Origin: Candidatus Rokubacteria bacterium RIFCSPLOWO2_02_FULL_73_56
GTDB lineage: Bacteria > Methylomirabilota > Methylomirabilia > Rokubacteriales > CSP1-6
DNA: 38,293 bases
Assembly (NCBI GenBank): GCA_001788495.1
Contig: MGCF01000138.1
Coordinates: forward strand, 1-38,293
Reading direction: 5' to 3'
Under the pieces are notes generated by a model. The model saw only the letters and a list, made by a program, of their open reading frames with translations, ran no database searches and was not told where the DNA came from. Positions 7,414-15,649 of this stretch are shown piece after piece; position 1 is the first letter of the stretch, and every line of letters starts with the position of its first letter. The position numbers and the translations under genes were made by a program.

Positions 7414-8730
7414 ATGAAGGTCCACCTCACGACCCTCGGCTGCCCGAAGAACCAGGTCGACTCCGAGCTGATGCTCGGGATGCTCGCCCGGGCGGGGTTC
7501 CCGCTCGCCGAGCGGCCCGAGGACGCCGAGTGCCTCGTGGTCAACACCTGCGCCTTCATCGACCGCGCCCGCGAGGAGTCGGTGGCGACGATCCTCGAGC
7601 TGGCCCGGCTCAAGGAGACCGGCGCGTGCCGGACGCTCATCGTCACGGGCTGCCTCACCCAGCGCTACGGCGGCGAGATCCTCCGCGAGCTGCCCGAGGT
7701 GGACGGCATCCTCGGCACCTCGGGCCTCGAGCGCATCGTGGACCTGGTCCGCCAGGCGGCGGGCCGCCACGACTGGGCGAGCGCGGCGCCGCCCGGCTAC
7801 CTCTACGACGCGACGACGCCGCGGCTCCTGACGCAGCGGGTGCCCTACGCCTACGTGAAGATCGCCGAGGGCTGCGACATGGGCTGCACCTTCTGCGCCA
7901 TCCCCCAGTTCCGCGGCCGCCACCGGAGCCGCCCGCGCGCCGACGTCGTCCGCGAGGTCGAGGCGCTGGCCGGGCGCGGCATCCAGGAGGCGATCCTGGT
8001 CTCGCAGGACACGCTCGCGTACGGGCGCGACCTGCCGGGCGGGGGCGACGTCACGGACCTGCTCGCGGCGCTCGGCGAGACGCGCATGCCGTGGATCCGC
8101 CCGATGTACCTGCACCCCGCGCACGTGACCGACCGGCTGATCGCGCGCTGGGCGCGCGCGCGCGTCGTGCCCTACCTCGACCTGCCGGTGCAGCACGGCG
8201 ACGACGCGGTGCTGCGCGCGATGCGGCGCGCCGTCAGCGCGCGGCGCATGCGGGAGATCGTCGCCGCGTTCCGCGAGGCGATCCCCGGGCTCAGCGTGCG
8301 CACGACGGTCCTCGTCGGCTTCCCCGGCGAGTCGGCGGCCGCCTTCGAGCGCCTGCTCGAGTTCCTCGACGAGGTCCGCTTCGACCGCCTCGGCGTCTTC
8401 ACCTGGTCGCCCGAGGCGGGCACGCCGGCGACCGGCTTCGCCGACCCGGTGCCCGCCGAGGTCGCGGCCGAGCGCGCGCAGCTCGTCCAGAACCTGCAAG
8501 ACGGCCTCGCCTGGGACCGCCAGGCGAAGCTCGTCGGCTCGGTGCAGGACGTGCTCGTGGACGGGCCGAGCGAGGACCCCGCGTTCGCGTGGGAGGGACG
8601 CACGGCCGGCCAGGCCCCCGAGATCGACGGCGTCGTCTACCTGCGCGGGCGCGACCTCACGCCGGGGCGGTTCGCGCGCGTCCGCATCACCGAGGTCGAG
8701 GGGTACGAGCTCGTCGGCGAGCGCGCGTAG
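7414..8730 (+). CDS. rimO: Ribosomal protein S12 methylthiotransferase RimO
   Basis: A 438-residue radical-SAM enzyme that adds a methylthio group to the conserved aspartate of ribosomal protein S12. The N-terminal UPF0004 domain has three cluster cysteines at C10 (LGCPKN), C46 (NTCAFI) and C80 (TGCLTQR). The radical-SAM CxxxCxxC motif is C154, C158 and C161 (GCDMGCTFC). A C-terminal TRAM domain (about 370-438) binds S12. The SAM-domain context PQFRGRHRSRP and the LPVQHGDD motif favour RimO over MiaB. It heads the plus-strand train; the stop is 28 nt before the likely pgpA start. Confidence 0.95.
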   Translation: MKVHLTTLGCPKNQVDSELMLGMLARAGFPLAERPEDAECLVVNTCAFIDRAREESVATILELARLKETGACRTLIVTGCLTQRYGGEILRELPEVDGILGTSGLERIVDLVRQAAGRHDWASAAPPGYLYDATTPRLLTQRVPYAYVKIAEGCDMGCTFCAIPQFRGRHRSRPRADVVREVEALAGRGIQEAILVSQDTLAYGRDLPGGGDVTDLLAALGETRMPWIRPMYLHPAHVTDRLIARWARARVVPYLDLPVQHGDDAVLRAMRRAVSARRMREIVAAFREAIPGLSVRTTVLVGFPGESAAAFERLLEFLDEVRFDRLGVFTWSPEAGTPATGFADPVPAEVAAERAQLVQNLQDGLAWDRQAKLVGSVQDVLVDGPSEDPAFAWEGRTAGQAPEIDGVVYLRGRDLTPGRFARVRITEVEGYELVGERA

Positions 8731-8758
8731 CCGGCCGACGCCGGTCGAGCGCGTCGCG

Positions 8759-9196
8759 CTGCTCGTCGCGACGGTCGGCGGCAGCGGCTACGCGCCCGTC
8801 GCGCCCGGCACCGCGGGCTCCGCGGTGACGGTCCTCCTGCTCTGGCTCGTGCCCTTCTCCCGCACCGGGCTCGCCGCCTTCCTCGTCGCCGTCACGCTCG
8901 TCGGCACGTGGGCGGCCCACCGCGCCGCGCGGGTCCTCGGCGTCAAGGACCCGGGCGCGATCGTCGTGGACGAGGTCGCGGGGATGACGCTCGCGGCGCT
9001 GCCGTTCCCGCTCACGCTCCCGACGCTCGCCGCCGGCTTCGTGCTCTTCCGCGTGTTCGACATCCTCAAGCCGCCCCCGGCGCGCGCGAGCCAGCGCCTC
9101 GCCGGCGGCGTCGGCGTCATGGTGGACGACCTGATCGCCGGCGCCTACGCCGCGCTCGTGCTCGCCGGGCTCCGGGCCCTCGCCGGGTGGCCGTGA
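8759..9196 (+). CDS. pgpA: Phosphatidylglycerophosphatase A
   Basis: A membrane phosphatase that dephosphorylates phosphatidylglycerol phosphate. Family motifs are GSGYAPVAPGTAGS near the N-terminus, VKDPGAIVVDEVAGM (metal-binding acidic residues) and FRVFDILKPPPA, with about four hydrophobic segments. The conserved N-terminal motif lies upstream of the first standard start codon in this frame, the GTG at 8825, which would delete it. No ATG, GTG or TTG is in frame anywhere between there and the end of rimO. I give a CTG at 8759 as the nominal start, giving 145 residues; ACG at 8738 is another option. The gene ends in a GTGA overlap with cinA. Confidence 0.82.
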   Translation: MLVATVGGSGYAPVAPGTAGSAVTVLLLWLVPFSRTGLAAFLVAVTLVGTWAAHRAARVLGVKDPGAIVVDEVAGMTLAALPFPLTLPTLAAGFVLFRVFDILKPPPARASQRLAGGVGVMVDDLIAGAYAALVLAGLRALAGWP

Positions 9197-10407
9197 CGCC
9201 GGCCGTCGCGCACGTCGTGACCGTCGGCGTCCTGCCGGGGGGCGACGCCGAGGGCGCCCTGGTGGCCGCGGCGCTCGGCGCGGCGGGCGTGCGCGTCCTG
9301 AGCCGCGCGCTCGTCGAGGACGACGAGGCGGCGCTCCAGCACGCGCTCGGGCCGGACGACTCGCTCACGGTGATCCTGGCGGGCGCCGGCGGCTCGGCGG
9401 GCGACGTCGTCCGCCGCGTGCTCGCGCGGGCGACGGGCGCGCGGCTGGTCCTGCACGAGCGGATGCTCGCCGCGCTCGAGGAGCGCTACCGGCGGGTGGA
9501 CCGGCCGCTCCCGCGTCGCGCCGAGCGGCTCGCGCTCCTGCCCCAGGGGGCGACGGTGTGGGTCCCCGCCGCGGGCGAGCCCGCGTGGGCGCTCGAGAGC
9601 GGCGCGCGCGCCTTCGTCGTGCTGCCGCGCGACGGGGCCGGCGCCGCGCTCGAGGAGCACCTGGTGCCGTTCGCGCGCGCGCGCGCGGCGGGCCACGGCG
9701 CCGCCCTCACGCGCACGCTCCGGACGGCGGGCGTGGGGGCCGCCGCGCTCGAGGAGCGCCTCGCGGAGTGGCTCGGCCAGCCCGACCGCGGCGCCGAGGT
9801 CAGCGTGGTGCCGGCCGAGGGCGAGGTGTGGGTGCGGCTCCGGGCGCCCGGCGCCTCCGTGGAGGACGCGGCGCAGGCGCTCGCGGCGGTGGAGTCGGCG
9901 GTCGCCGCGGCCCTCGGCGCCGACTGCTACGGGCGCGACGCCGAGACCCTCGAGCTGGTCGTGGGGCGCCGGCTCCTCGAGCGCGGGCTGACGCTCGCGG
10001 TGGCCGAGTCGTGCACGGGCGGTCTCCTCGGCCACCGGCTGACGAACGTCCCCGGCTCGTCCGCCTACTTCGAGCGCGGCGTGCTCGTCTACTCCAACCG
10101 GGCCAAGCAGGAGCTGCTCGGCGTGCCCGCGGAGGTCCTGCGCGCGCACGGCGCCGTGAGCGCGCCCTGCGCCGAGGCGATGGCGCGCGGGATCGTCGAG
10201 CGAGCGCAGAGCGCGTGCGGCCTCGCGATCACCGGCATCGCCGGGCCGGACGGCGGCACGCCGGCGAAGCCCGTCGGCACGGTCTTCGTCGGCCTGGCGC
10301 TCGGCGGCGCGGTGACCTCGCGTCACTTCCGCTTCGCGGGCGACCGGGCCCAGGTGAAGTGGCACTCCACGCAGATGGCTCTTGATATGCTGAGGCGAGC
10401 CCTATGA
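9193..10407 (+). CDS. cinA: CinA family protein with degenerate N-terminal domain
   Basis: A 404-residue two-domain protein. The C-terminal half (about 255-404) is an intact nicotinamide-nucleotide amidase (PncC) domain: LAVAESCTGGLLGHRLT near 270, GVLVYSNRAKQELLGV, and ITGIAGPDGGTPAKPVGTV. It would deamidate NMN to NaMN for NAD salvage. The N-terminal half corresponds in position and length to the CinA ADP-ribose pyrophosphatase domain but lacks the usual GDELL and TGGLGPT motifs; AGAGGSAGDV stands where the second should be. That domain is therefore probably inactive. The start is the GTG at 9193, overlapping the pgpA stop (GTGA). The stop overlaps the next start (ATGA). Confidence 0.88.
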   Translation: MTPAVAHVVTVGVLPGGDAEGALVAAALGAAGVRVLSRALVEDDEAALQHALGPDDSLTVILAGAGGSAGDVVRRVLARATGARLVLHERMLAALEERYRRVDRPLPRRAERLALLPQGATVWVPAAGEPAWALESGARAFVVLPRDGAGAALEEHLVPFARARAAGHGAALTRTLRTAGVGAAALEERLAEWLGQPDRGAEVSVVPAEGEVWVRLRAPGASVEDAAQALAAVESAVAAALGADCYGRDAETLELVVGRRLLERGLTLAVAESCTGGLLGHRLTNVPGSSAYFERGVLVYSNRAKQELLGVPAEVLRAHGAVSAPCAEAMARGIVERAQSACGLAITGIAGPDGGTPAKPVGTVFVGLALGGAVTSRHFRFAGDRAQVKWHSTQMALDMLRRAL

Positions 10408-11222
10408 GCCGGACCACCGCCGTCGTCCTCGCCGCCGTGCTGCTCGCCGGGTGCGCGGCCCGGCGCCCCTTCGACCAGGGCCTCGCGTACTTCCGCCAGG
10501 GCCAGTACGCCCAGGCGCGCGCCGCCTTCGACGAGGCGCTCCGCGTCGCACCGGACTCGGCCGACGCCTACACCAACCGTGGCATTACCCGCGTGCGCCT
10601 GGGCGACCTGGACGGCGCGATCGAGGACTACACGCGGGCGGCCGCGCTGGCGCCGAAGGACCCCGACGTCCCCTACAACCGGGGCATCGCGTGGATCGCC
10701 AAGCGCGAGCACGCGCGCGCCGTGGAGGACTTCACGCGGGCCGTCGAGCTCGATCCCAAGCACACCCGCGCGCGCTTCGCCCGCGGCACCGCCCACTCGC
10801 TGGCGGGCGACCTCGCCGCCGCGCGGCGCGACTGGACGCAGGCCATCGACGAGGAGGCCGATCCCCGGCGCAAGCAGCTCATGCGGATCCGCGCGGGGCT
10901 CGAGCCCGCCCCCGCGCTCCCGGCGCCGCCTGCCGTCGCGGTCCCTGCGCCGCCACCCGCGCCCGCGCCGCCACCGTTGCCCGCGCCGCCGCCCCCTCCG
11001 CCGCCGGCCCCGGCCGCAGCGAAGCCGCCCGAGGCGCCGCCCCCGCCGCCGGCCCCGGCGCTGTCGACGGCGCAGGAGCTCGCCTCGCGCGGCCTCAGCA
11101 AGGAGCTGGCGGGGGACCGCGCCGGCGCGCTCGCCGACCTCCGTGCGGCGCTCGCGGCCGAGACCGACCCGGAGCGGCGCCAGGGGATCCAGAGCCTCCT
11201 GCGCCTGCTGGAGGGCAAATAG
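10404..11222 (+). CDS. TPR lipoprotein with proline-rich linker
   Basis: A 272-residue predicted lipoprotein: the signal peptide MSRTTAVVLAAVLLAGCA ends in the lipobox LAGC. Residues about 23-160 form three to four tetratricopeptide repeats (for example YFRQGQYAQARAAFDEALRV, then PYNRGIAWIAK, then ARFARGTAHSLAGD). An Ala/Pro-rich linker of about 60 residues follows, likely to span the periplasm or cell wall, and then a short C-terminal helical pair resembling another TPR. Its role is probably scaffolding in the envelope; no partner is evident. It is translationally coupled to cinA through ATGA. The stop TAG is overlapped by the putative thpR start. Confidence 0.85.
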   Translation: MSRTTAVVLAAVLLAGCAARRPFDQGLAYFRQGQYAQARAAFDEALRVAPDSADAYTNRGITRVRLGDLDGAIEDYTRAAALAPKDPDVPYNRGIAWIAKREHARAVEDFTRAVELDPKHTRARFARGTAHSLAGDLAAARRDWTQAIDEEADPRRKQLMRIRAGLEPAPALPAPPAVAVPAPPPAPAPPPLPAPPPPPPPAPAAAKPPEAPPPPPAPALSTAQELASRGLSKELAGDRAGALADLRAALAAETDPERRQGIQSLLRLLEGK

Positions 11223-11830
11223 CCGAGGTCCGCGCGTTCGTGGCGCTCCTGCTCGACCCGGCCGTGCGCGCCGCGCTCGGCGCGGCGATCGAGGGGCTGC
11301 GCCCGGCGGCGCGCGGGGTCGCGTGGGTCGCGCCGGACAACCTCCACCTGACCCTCAAGTTCCTCGGCGGCGTGGACGCGGACCGGCTCGGCGACGTGCT
11401 CGCGGCGCTCGCCCCCGCGGCGGCCGGCGTCGCGCCCTTCGACGCCGTCGTCCGCGGGCTCGGGGCGTTCCCGACGGCGCCGCGCCCGCGCGTGATCTGG
11501 GCGGCCGTGGTCGAGGGCGCCGAGGCGCTGGCGGCGCTGGCGGCGCGGGTGGACGGGGCCCTCGCGGCCCTCGGGTTCCCGCGCGCGACGCGCCCGTTCG
11601 CGCCGCACGTGACGCTCGGCCGCGTGCGCGTGCCGCGGCGCGAGCCCGCCCTCGCGGCGGCGCTCGCGGCCGGGGCGGCCCGCGACTTCGGGCGCGTCCG
11701 CCTCGCGCGCGTGTCGCTGATGCGGAGCGAGCTGTCGCCGCGCGGCTCCCGCTACACCGAGCTCGGCAGCGCCCCGCTGGGGGCCGTGTCTGATTCCCCG
11801 GACATTGACGGCACCGCGGGCCCCTCCTAG
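11219..11830 (+). CDS. thpR: RNA 2',3'-cyclic phosphodiesterase (2H family)
   Basis: A protein of about 203 residues in the 2H phosphoesterase superfamily, which opens RNA 2',3'-cyclic phosphates and was first described as 2'-5' RNA ligase. Both catalytic HxTL motifs are present: [10 protein letters not shown] and APHVTLGRV. The conserved first strand RAFVAL begins before any standard start: the first GTG is 11240, inside that strand. I list the ATA at 11219 because GGAGGG lies 4-5 nt upstream and it overlaps the previous TAG. GTG 11240, with GAGG 11 nt upstream, is the conservative alternative and would shorten the protein by seven residues. The recA promoter lies inside the 3' end. Confidence 0.85.
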   Translation: MAEVRAFVALLLDPAVRAALGAAIEGLRPAARGVAWVAPDNLHLTLKFLGGVDADRLGDVLAALAPAAAGVAPFDAVVRGLGAFPTAPRPRVIWAAVVEGAEALAALAARVDGALAALGFPRATRPFAPHVTLGRVRVPRREPALAAALAAGAARDFGRVRLARVSLMRSELSPRGSRYTELGSAPLGAVSDSPDIDGTAGPS

Positions 11831-11833
11831 AAT
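11805..11833 (+). promoter_or_regulatory. Sigma70-type promoter of recA
   Basis: TTGACG (11805-11810), a 17-bp spacer, then TAGAAT (11828-11833): a close match to the consensus with ideal spacing. It lies across the thpR stop codon, so recA has its own promoter. The expected start site is about 11840. Confidence 0.75.
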
Positions 11834-11834
11834 G

Positions 11835-11848
11835 CTCGCAACGGCGAG
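11835..11848 (+). promoter_or_regulatory. Inverted repeat at the recA start site
   Basis: CTCGC-AACG-GCGAG, 5-bp arms around the predicted transcription start. It could be a repressor operator or a 5' mRNA hairpin just before the AAGGAG site at 11853-11858. It does not look like the E. coli or Gram-positive LexA box. I see no other SOS-type palindrome nearby. Confidence 0.3.
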
Positions 11849-11864
11849 AGCAAAGGAGACGCGC

Positions 11865-13949
11865 ATGGCGGAGGCGAAGAGCGAGCGGCGGCAGGCCCTG
11901 GACCTGGCGATCGCCCAGATCGAGCGGCAGTTCGGGAAGGGCTCGGTCATGCGCCTGGGGGCGGGCGGGCCGCTCGAGGAGATCGCCGTCATCCCCACGG
12001 GCGCCCTGTCGCTCGACGTGGCGCTCGGCGTCGGCGGCGTGCCGCGCGGGCGCGTCACCGAGATCTACGGCCCGGAGTCCTCGGGCAAGACCACGCTCGC
12101 GCTCCACGTGGTCGCCGAGGCCCAGCGCCTCGGCGGCACCGCCGCCTTCATCGACGCCGAGCACGCCCTCGACCCGATCTACGCGAAGCGGCTCGGCGTC
12201 AACATCGACGAGCTGCTGATCTCGCAGCCGGACACGGGCGAGCAGGCCCTCGAGATCACCGAGACGCTCGTGCGCTCCAACGCGGTGGACGTCATCGTCA
12301 TCGACTCGGTCGCGGCCCTGGTGCCGCGCGCCGAGCTCGACGGCGACATGGGCGACTCGCTGCCCGGCCTGCAGGCGCGGCTCATGTCGCAGGCGCTCCG
12401 CAAGCTCACCGCGGCCATCTCGCGCTCGGGCGCGAGCGTGATCTTCATCAACCAGATCCGCGAGAAGATCGGGGTCATGTTCGGCTGCCTGTCCTATACC
12501 ACGCGGGTGCGCCTCGCCGACGGGCGCAGCGAGAAGATCGGCAAGCTCGTCAATCAGCGGCGGGCGGTCGAGGTGCTCTCGTGGGACCCGGCGACGGGCC
12601 GGATCGAGCCCCGGCGCATCGTCGACTGGTTCGACAACGGGCGCGCCGAGCGCTTCCTGCAGTTCGAGGTGGCGGGCGGGCGGTCGGGCCGCCGGCACTT
12701 CGCGGCGACGGAGAACCACGTCGTCTTCACCCCGGGGGGGCGGCGCCGTGCGGGAGCGCTCCGGGTCGGCGACGAGGTGCTGGTGTCGGTCCGGGACTAC
12801 GTCCTGACGGATGACCAGTGGCAAGTCGTGCTCGGCGGCGCCTTCGGCGACGGCTCGCTCCGGCGCGTCGGCACGCACGCGGCCCACTTCCGCGTCGGCC
12901 ACGGCGAGGCGCAGAAGGACTACCTGCGCTGGAAGCACGAGATGCTGGCGCCTTTCGCCGGCGCGATCAAGCGGACCGGACGCGGCTTCGGCTTCGACAC
13001 CCTGGCGATGCCCGCGCTCGCGGAGCTTCACGCGGCGTACTACGGCGACGGCGGCGGGCGGCTGGCGACGGCGGCGGCACTCGATCGGCTGGACGCGCGG
13101 GGGCTCGCCGTCTGGTACGCCGACGACGGCTCGTTCACGGGCTCCTACGCCCGATGGGGCAAGGGCAAGGCGGTGCTCTACAACACGGCGCTCGCCGCAG
13201 ACTCGCGCGCGCGCGTCGCCGCGCTGTTCGAGCGGCTCGGCGTCGGACGGCCGCGCGACGACGGCCGCGGGTTCTGGTGCACCGCGGAGCAGACCGAGCG
13301 CCTGCACGCGCTGATCGCGCCGTACGTGCATCCCTCGATCGACGGGAAGCTCCACCCGAGCCAGCGCGGCCGCTTCGGCTGGCAGCCGGCGCTCGACGGC
13401 GCGGCGCCGGCGGACCGCGAGCGGCTCCGGGCCGTCCCGGCCCGCATCCTCCGGCGCTACGTCAAGCCGGCGACGCGGTCGATGCACCGGTTCGACCTCG
13501 AGATCGAGGGCCACCACACCTACCTGGCCGACGGGGTCGTGGTCCACAACTCGCCCGAGACGACGACGGGCGGGCGCGCGCTCAAGTTCTACGCCTCCGT
13601 GCGGCTGGACATCCGGCGGCAGGACGCGATCAAGAGCGGCACCGAGTCGCTCGGCGTCCGCACCAAGGTCAAGGTCGTCAAGAACAAGCTGGCGCCCCCG
13701 TTCCGCGAGGCGGAGTTCGACGTGATCTACGGCGAGGGAATCTCGAAGTCCGGCACGGTCCTCGACGCCGGCGTCGAGCACGGCCTCATCGAGAAGTCCG
13801 GGACCTGGTACACCTACAAGAACGAGCGGATCGGACAGGGACGCGAGAACGCCAAGAAGTGGCTGCAGGAGAATCCCGCGGTCCTCACCGACCTCGAGGC
13901 GAAGATCCGCGAGGCACTCGGGCTCCGCCCGGCCGTCCCGGTCAAGTAG
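11865..13949 (+). CDS. recA: RecA recombinase interrupted by an intein
   Basis: A precursor of 694 residues; removing the 355-residue intein leaves a 339-residue RecA, a normal length. RecA forms filaments on single-stranded DNA for strand exchange and co-protease activity. Walker A GPESSGKT is at 69-76. The N-extein ends ...[13 protein letters not shown] (residue 207) and the C-extein resumes at [18 protein letters not shown] in the L2 DNA-binding loop. The start ATG at 11865 has AAGGAG 6 nt upstream. Without protein splicing the L2 loop would be disrupted, so recA function should depend on splicing. pilT follows 9 nt after the stop. Confidence 0.97.
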   Translation: MAEAKSERRQALDLAIAQIERQFGKGSVMRLGAGGPLEEIAVIPTGALSLDVALGVGGVPRGRVTEIYGPESSGKTTLALHVVAEAQRLGGTAAFIDAEHALDPIYAKRLGVNIDELLISQPDTGEQALEITETLVRSNAVDVIVIDSVAALVPRAELDGDMGDSLPGLQARLMSQALRKLTAAISRSGASVIFINQIREKIGVMFGCLSYTTRVRLADGRSEKIGKLVNQRRAVEVLSWDPATGRIEPRRIVDWFDNGRAERFLQFEVAGGRSGRRHFAATENHVVFTPGGRRRAGALRVGDEVLVSVRDYVLTDDQWQVVLGGAFGDGSLRRVGTHAAHFRVGHGEAQKDYLRWKHEMLAPFAGAIKRTGRGFGFDTLAMPALAELHAAYYGDGGGRLATAAALDRLDARGLAVWYADDGSFTGSYARWGKGKAVLYNTALAADSRARVAALFERLGVGRPRDDGRGFWCTAEQTERLHALIAPYVHPSIDGKLHPSQRGRFGWQPALDGAAPADRERLRAVPARILRRYVKPATRSMHRFDLEIEGHHTYLADGVVVHNSPETTTGGRALKFYASVRLDIRRQDAIKSGTESLGVRTKVKVVKNKLAPPFREAEFDVIYGEGISKSGTVLDAGVEHGLIEKSGTWYTYKNERIGQGRENAKKWLQENPAVLTDLEAKIREALGLRPAVPVK
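12486..13550 (+). mobile_element. LAGLIDADG homing intein in RecA
   Basis: A 355-residue insertion between Gly207 and Ser563 of the precursor. Splicing residues are all present: Cys1 (block [14 protein letters not shown]), a block-B TxxH at intein residues 75-78 (TENH), a block-F segment ([18 protein letters not shown]), the penultimate His354, terminal Asn355 and a +1 Ser. The endonuclease domain has two LAGLIDADG-type helices: [12 protein letters not shown] with Asp122 and [11 protein letters not shown] with Asp213/Asp214, so both active-site acids appear intact. The position corresponds to the L2 loop before the conserved (N/S)PETTTGG; as I recall, this is the site used by the M. leprae RecA intein, not the M. 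tuberculosis one. Codon use is close to host. Confidence 0.95.
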
Positions 13950-13958
13950 GAGCGGGCC

Positions 13959-15116
13959 ATGATGGACTTCGACAAGCTGCTGGTGACCGGCGTCGAGCGA
14001 GGCGCCTCCGACGTCCACCTCAAGGGCAACTCGCCGCCGATCCTGCGCATCCACGGCCGGCTGGTGCCCCAGGGCGACCTCGGCGTCCTCGTGCACGAGG
14101 ACCTCGACGCGGTCGCCCGCCGCTGCTGCAGCGAGCGCATGTACGCGCAGCTCCGGGACGGCAAGGAGATCGACACCGCGTACGCGGTGCCGGGCTTCGG
14201 CCGCTTCCGCGTCAACCTCTTCCTGGCCCTCGGTCAGGTGCGCGCGGTGTTCCGCGCGGTCCCGTCCAAGAAGCCGCGGTTCGAGGAGCTCGGCCTGCCG
14301 CCCGTGCTCGAGCAGCTCTCGATGGAGCGCCGCGGGATGGTGCTGGTGACGGGCATCACCGGCTCCGGCAAGTCCACGACCCTCGCGGCGATGATCGACT
14401 ACATCAACCGCACGCGCAACGACCACATCATCACGATCGAGGACCCGATCGAGTTCATGCACGAGGACATCAACTGCGTGGTGAGCCAGCGCGAGATCGG
14501 CCACGACTCCCCGAGCTTCGCCACCGCGCTCCGGGCCGCGCTCCGCGAGGACCCGGACGTGATCCTGGTCGGCGAGATGCGCGACCCCGAGACGATGTCC
14601 GTCGCGCTCCACGCCGCGGAGACGGGCCACCTGGTCTTCTCCACGCTCCACACGCTCAACGCGACGGAGACGGTCAACCGCATCATCGGCACGTTCCCGC
14701 CCCACCAGGAGCAGCAGATCCGCGACCAGCTCGCGGCCGTCATCGTCGGCGTCGTCTCGCAGCGGCTCATCCCGAAGATCGGCGGCGAGGGCCGGATCCC
14801 CGCGGTCGAGGTCCTCGTCGGCACCGGCGCGATCCGCGACTGCATCCGCGACGCCAAGCGGACGGCCGAGATCCCGACGTTCATCGGGCAGGGGGCGTCG
14901 CAGTACGGCATGCAGACCTTCGACCAGTGCCTGCTCAAGCACTACCGCGACGGCCTCATCTCCTACGAGACGGCGCGCGAGGCGGCGACGAACGCCGACG
15001 ACTTCGACCTCAAGGTGCGCGGGATCTTCTCGGCCGGCGAGCAGACGTTCGAGCAGAAGGCCGACGAGAAGCCCGTGATGGGCGCCACCGGCAGCTCCTT
15101 CTTCCGGCGATCGTAG
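13959..15116 (+). CDS. pilT: Type IV pilus retraction ATPase PilT
   Basis: A 385-residue secretion-type ATPase that powers pilus retraction. Features in order: the N-terminal ASDVHL(K) motif, Walker A GITGSGKST near 128-136, the Asp box and TIEDPIEFMH, Walker B DPDVILVGEMRD, the His box HAAETGHLVFSTLHT, and the AIRDCIRDAK region typical of PilT. ATG 13959 or 13962 both fit the AGGAG at 13948-13952. Lying between recA and recX it interrupts a common recA-recX pair. No pilin or other pilus gene is in the window. Confidence 0.93.
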   Translation: MMDFDKLLVTGVERGASDVHLKGNSPPILRIHGRLVPQGDLGVLVHEDLDAVARRCCSERMYAQLRDGKEIDTAYAVPGFGRFRVNLFLALGQVRAVFRAVPSKKPRFEELGLPPVLEQLSMERRGMVLVTGITGSGKSTTLAAMIDYINRTRNDHIITIEDPIEFMHEDINCVVSQREIGHDSPSFATALRAALREDPDVILVGEMRDPETMSVALHAAETGHLVFSTLHTLNATETVNRIIGTFPPHQEQQIRDQLAAVIVGVVSQRLIPKIGGEGRIPAVEVLVGTGAIRDCIRDAKRTAEIPTFIGQGASQYGMQTFDQCLLKHYRDGLISYETAREAATNADDFDLKVRGIFSAGEQTFEQKADEKPVMGATGSSFFRRS

Positions 15117-15610
15117 CGCCCCGCCGCCGGCCCGCCCGCGTCCTCGACGCCCGGGGCGCCCGGCTCGCGGCGGCCGACCTCCTGTCCCGGAGCGCCTGGA
15201 CGGCCGCCCGCCTGACCGCCCGGCTCGTGCGCCGCGGGGCGCCCCGCGAGGTCGCCGTCGACGTCGTCGCCGACCTCGCGGGCCGCGGCTACGTGGACGA
15301 CGCCGCGTTCGCGCGTCACTGGGTGGAGACGCGCGCGGCGCGCGGCGTCGGGCCCGCGCGCCTGCGCGCCGAGCTGCGCGCCCGGGGCGTCGGGCCCGCG
15401 CTCGTCGACGCGGCGCTGGCCGCCCTCGCGCCCGACGAGGCGCTCGAGCGCGCCCGCGCCGCCGCCCGCCGCCGGCTGCCCGCGCTGCGCCGCGGGCGCC
15501 CCGAGCGCGTCGCCGCCCGCCTCTGCGACCACCTGCGGCGGCGCGGCTACGCCGCGTCCGTCGTGGTGCGCGTCGTCCGCGAGCTGCTCGGCCGCGTGCC
15601 CGGGGAGTGA
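15110..15610 (+). CDS. recX: Regulatory protein RecX
   Basis: A three-helix-repeat protein that binds and modulates RecA filaments. The family pattern is visible: LLSRSAWTAARLTARLVRRG (repeat 1), LAGRGYVDDAAFARHWVE (the conserved YvDDaaFA segment), GPARLRAELRARGV (repeat 2) and a third repeat near the C-terminus. The conserved first repeat lies upstream of the first standard start in frame (GTG 15227). I give the ATC at 15110, which lies across the pilT stop and yields 166 residues; a CTG at 15182 would give 142. The true start is unknown. It is close behind pilT and probably cotranscribed with recA and pilT. Confidence 0.78.
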   Translation: MVAPRRRPARVLDARGARLAAADLLSRSAWTAARLTARLVRRGAPREVAVDVVADLAGRGYVDDAAFARHWVETRAARGVGPARLRAELRARGVGPALVDAALAALAPDEALERARAAARRRLPALRRGRPERVAARLCDHLRRRGYAASVVVRVVRELLGRVPGE

Positions 15611-15634
15611 GCCGGACGCGGTCTGACGCGGTGT

Positions 15635-15640
15635 TACAAT
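15635..15640 (+). promoter_or_regulatory. -10-like box of alaS
   Basis: TACAAT ends 9 nt before the alaS ATG; no Shine-Dalgarno lies between. The transcript would be leaderless or nearly so. Confidence 0.45.
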
Positions 15641-15649
15641 GACTCTCCC

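Noticed and set aside
8728-8830. TAG readthrough joining rimO to pgpA (and the TPR lipoprotein to thpR, pilT to recX)
   Set aside because: All three upstream genes end in TAG, but each downstream gene is in a different reading frame, so readthrough cannot produce fusions.
11865-13949. RecA insertion as a frameshifted or fused gene
   Set aside because: The insertion is in frame and bounded precisely by Cys and His-Asn/Ser splice junctions, with both exteins intact.
11355-14942. Minus-strand open frame of 1195 codons opposite recA and pilT
   Set aside because: It is antisense to two certain genes, is made of Arg/Leu/Asp-rich low-complexity sequence and has no domain; it is the usual mirror frame of GC-rich codon bias. 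The same applies to 249-1964 and 14963-18184 on the minus strand.
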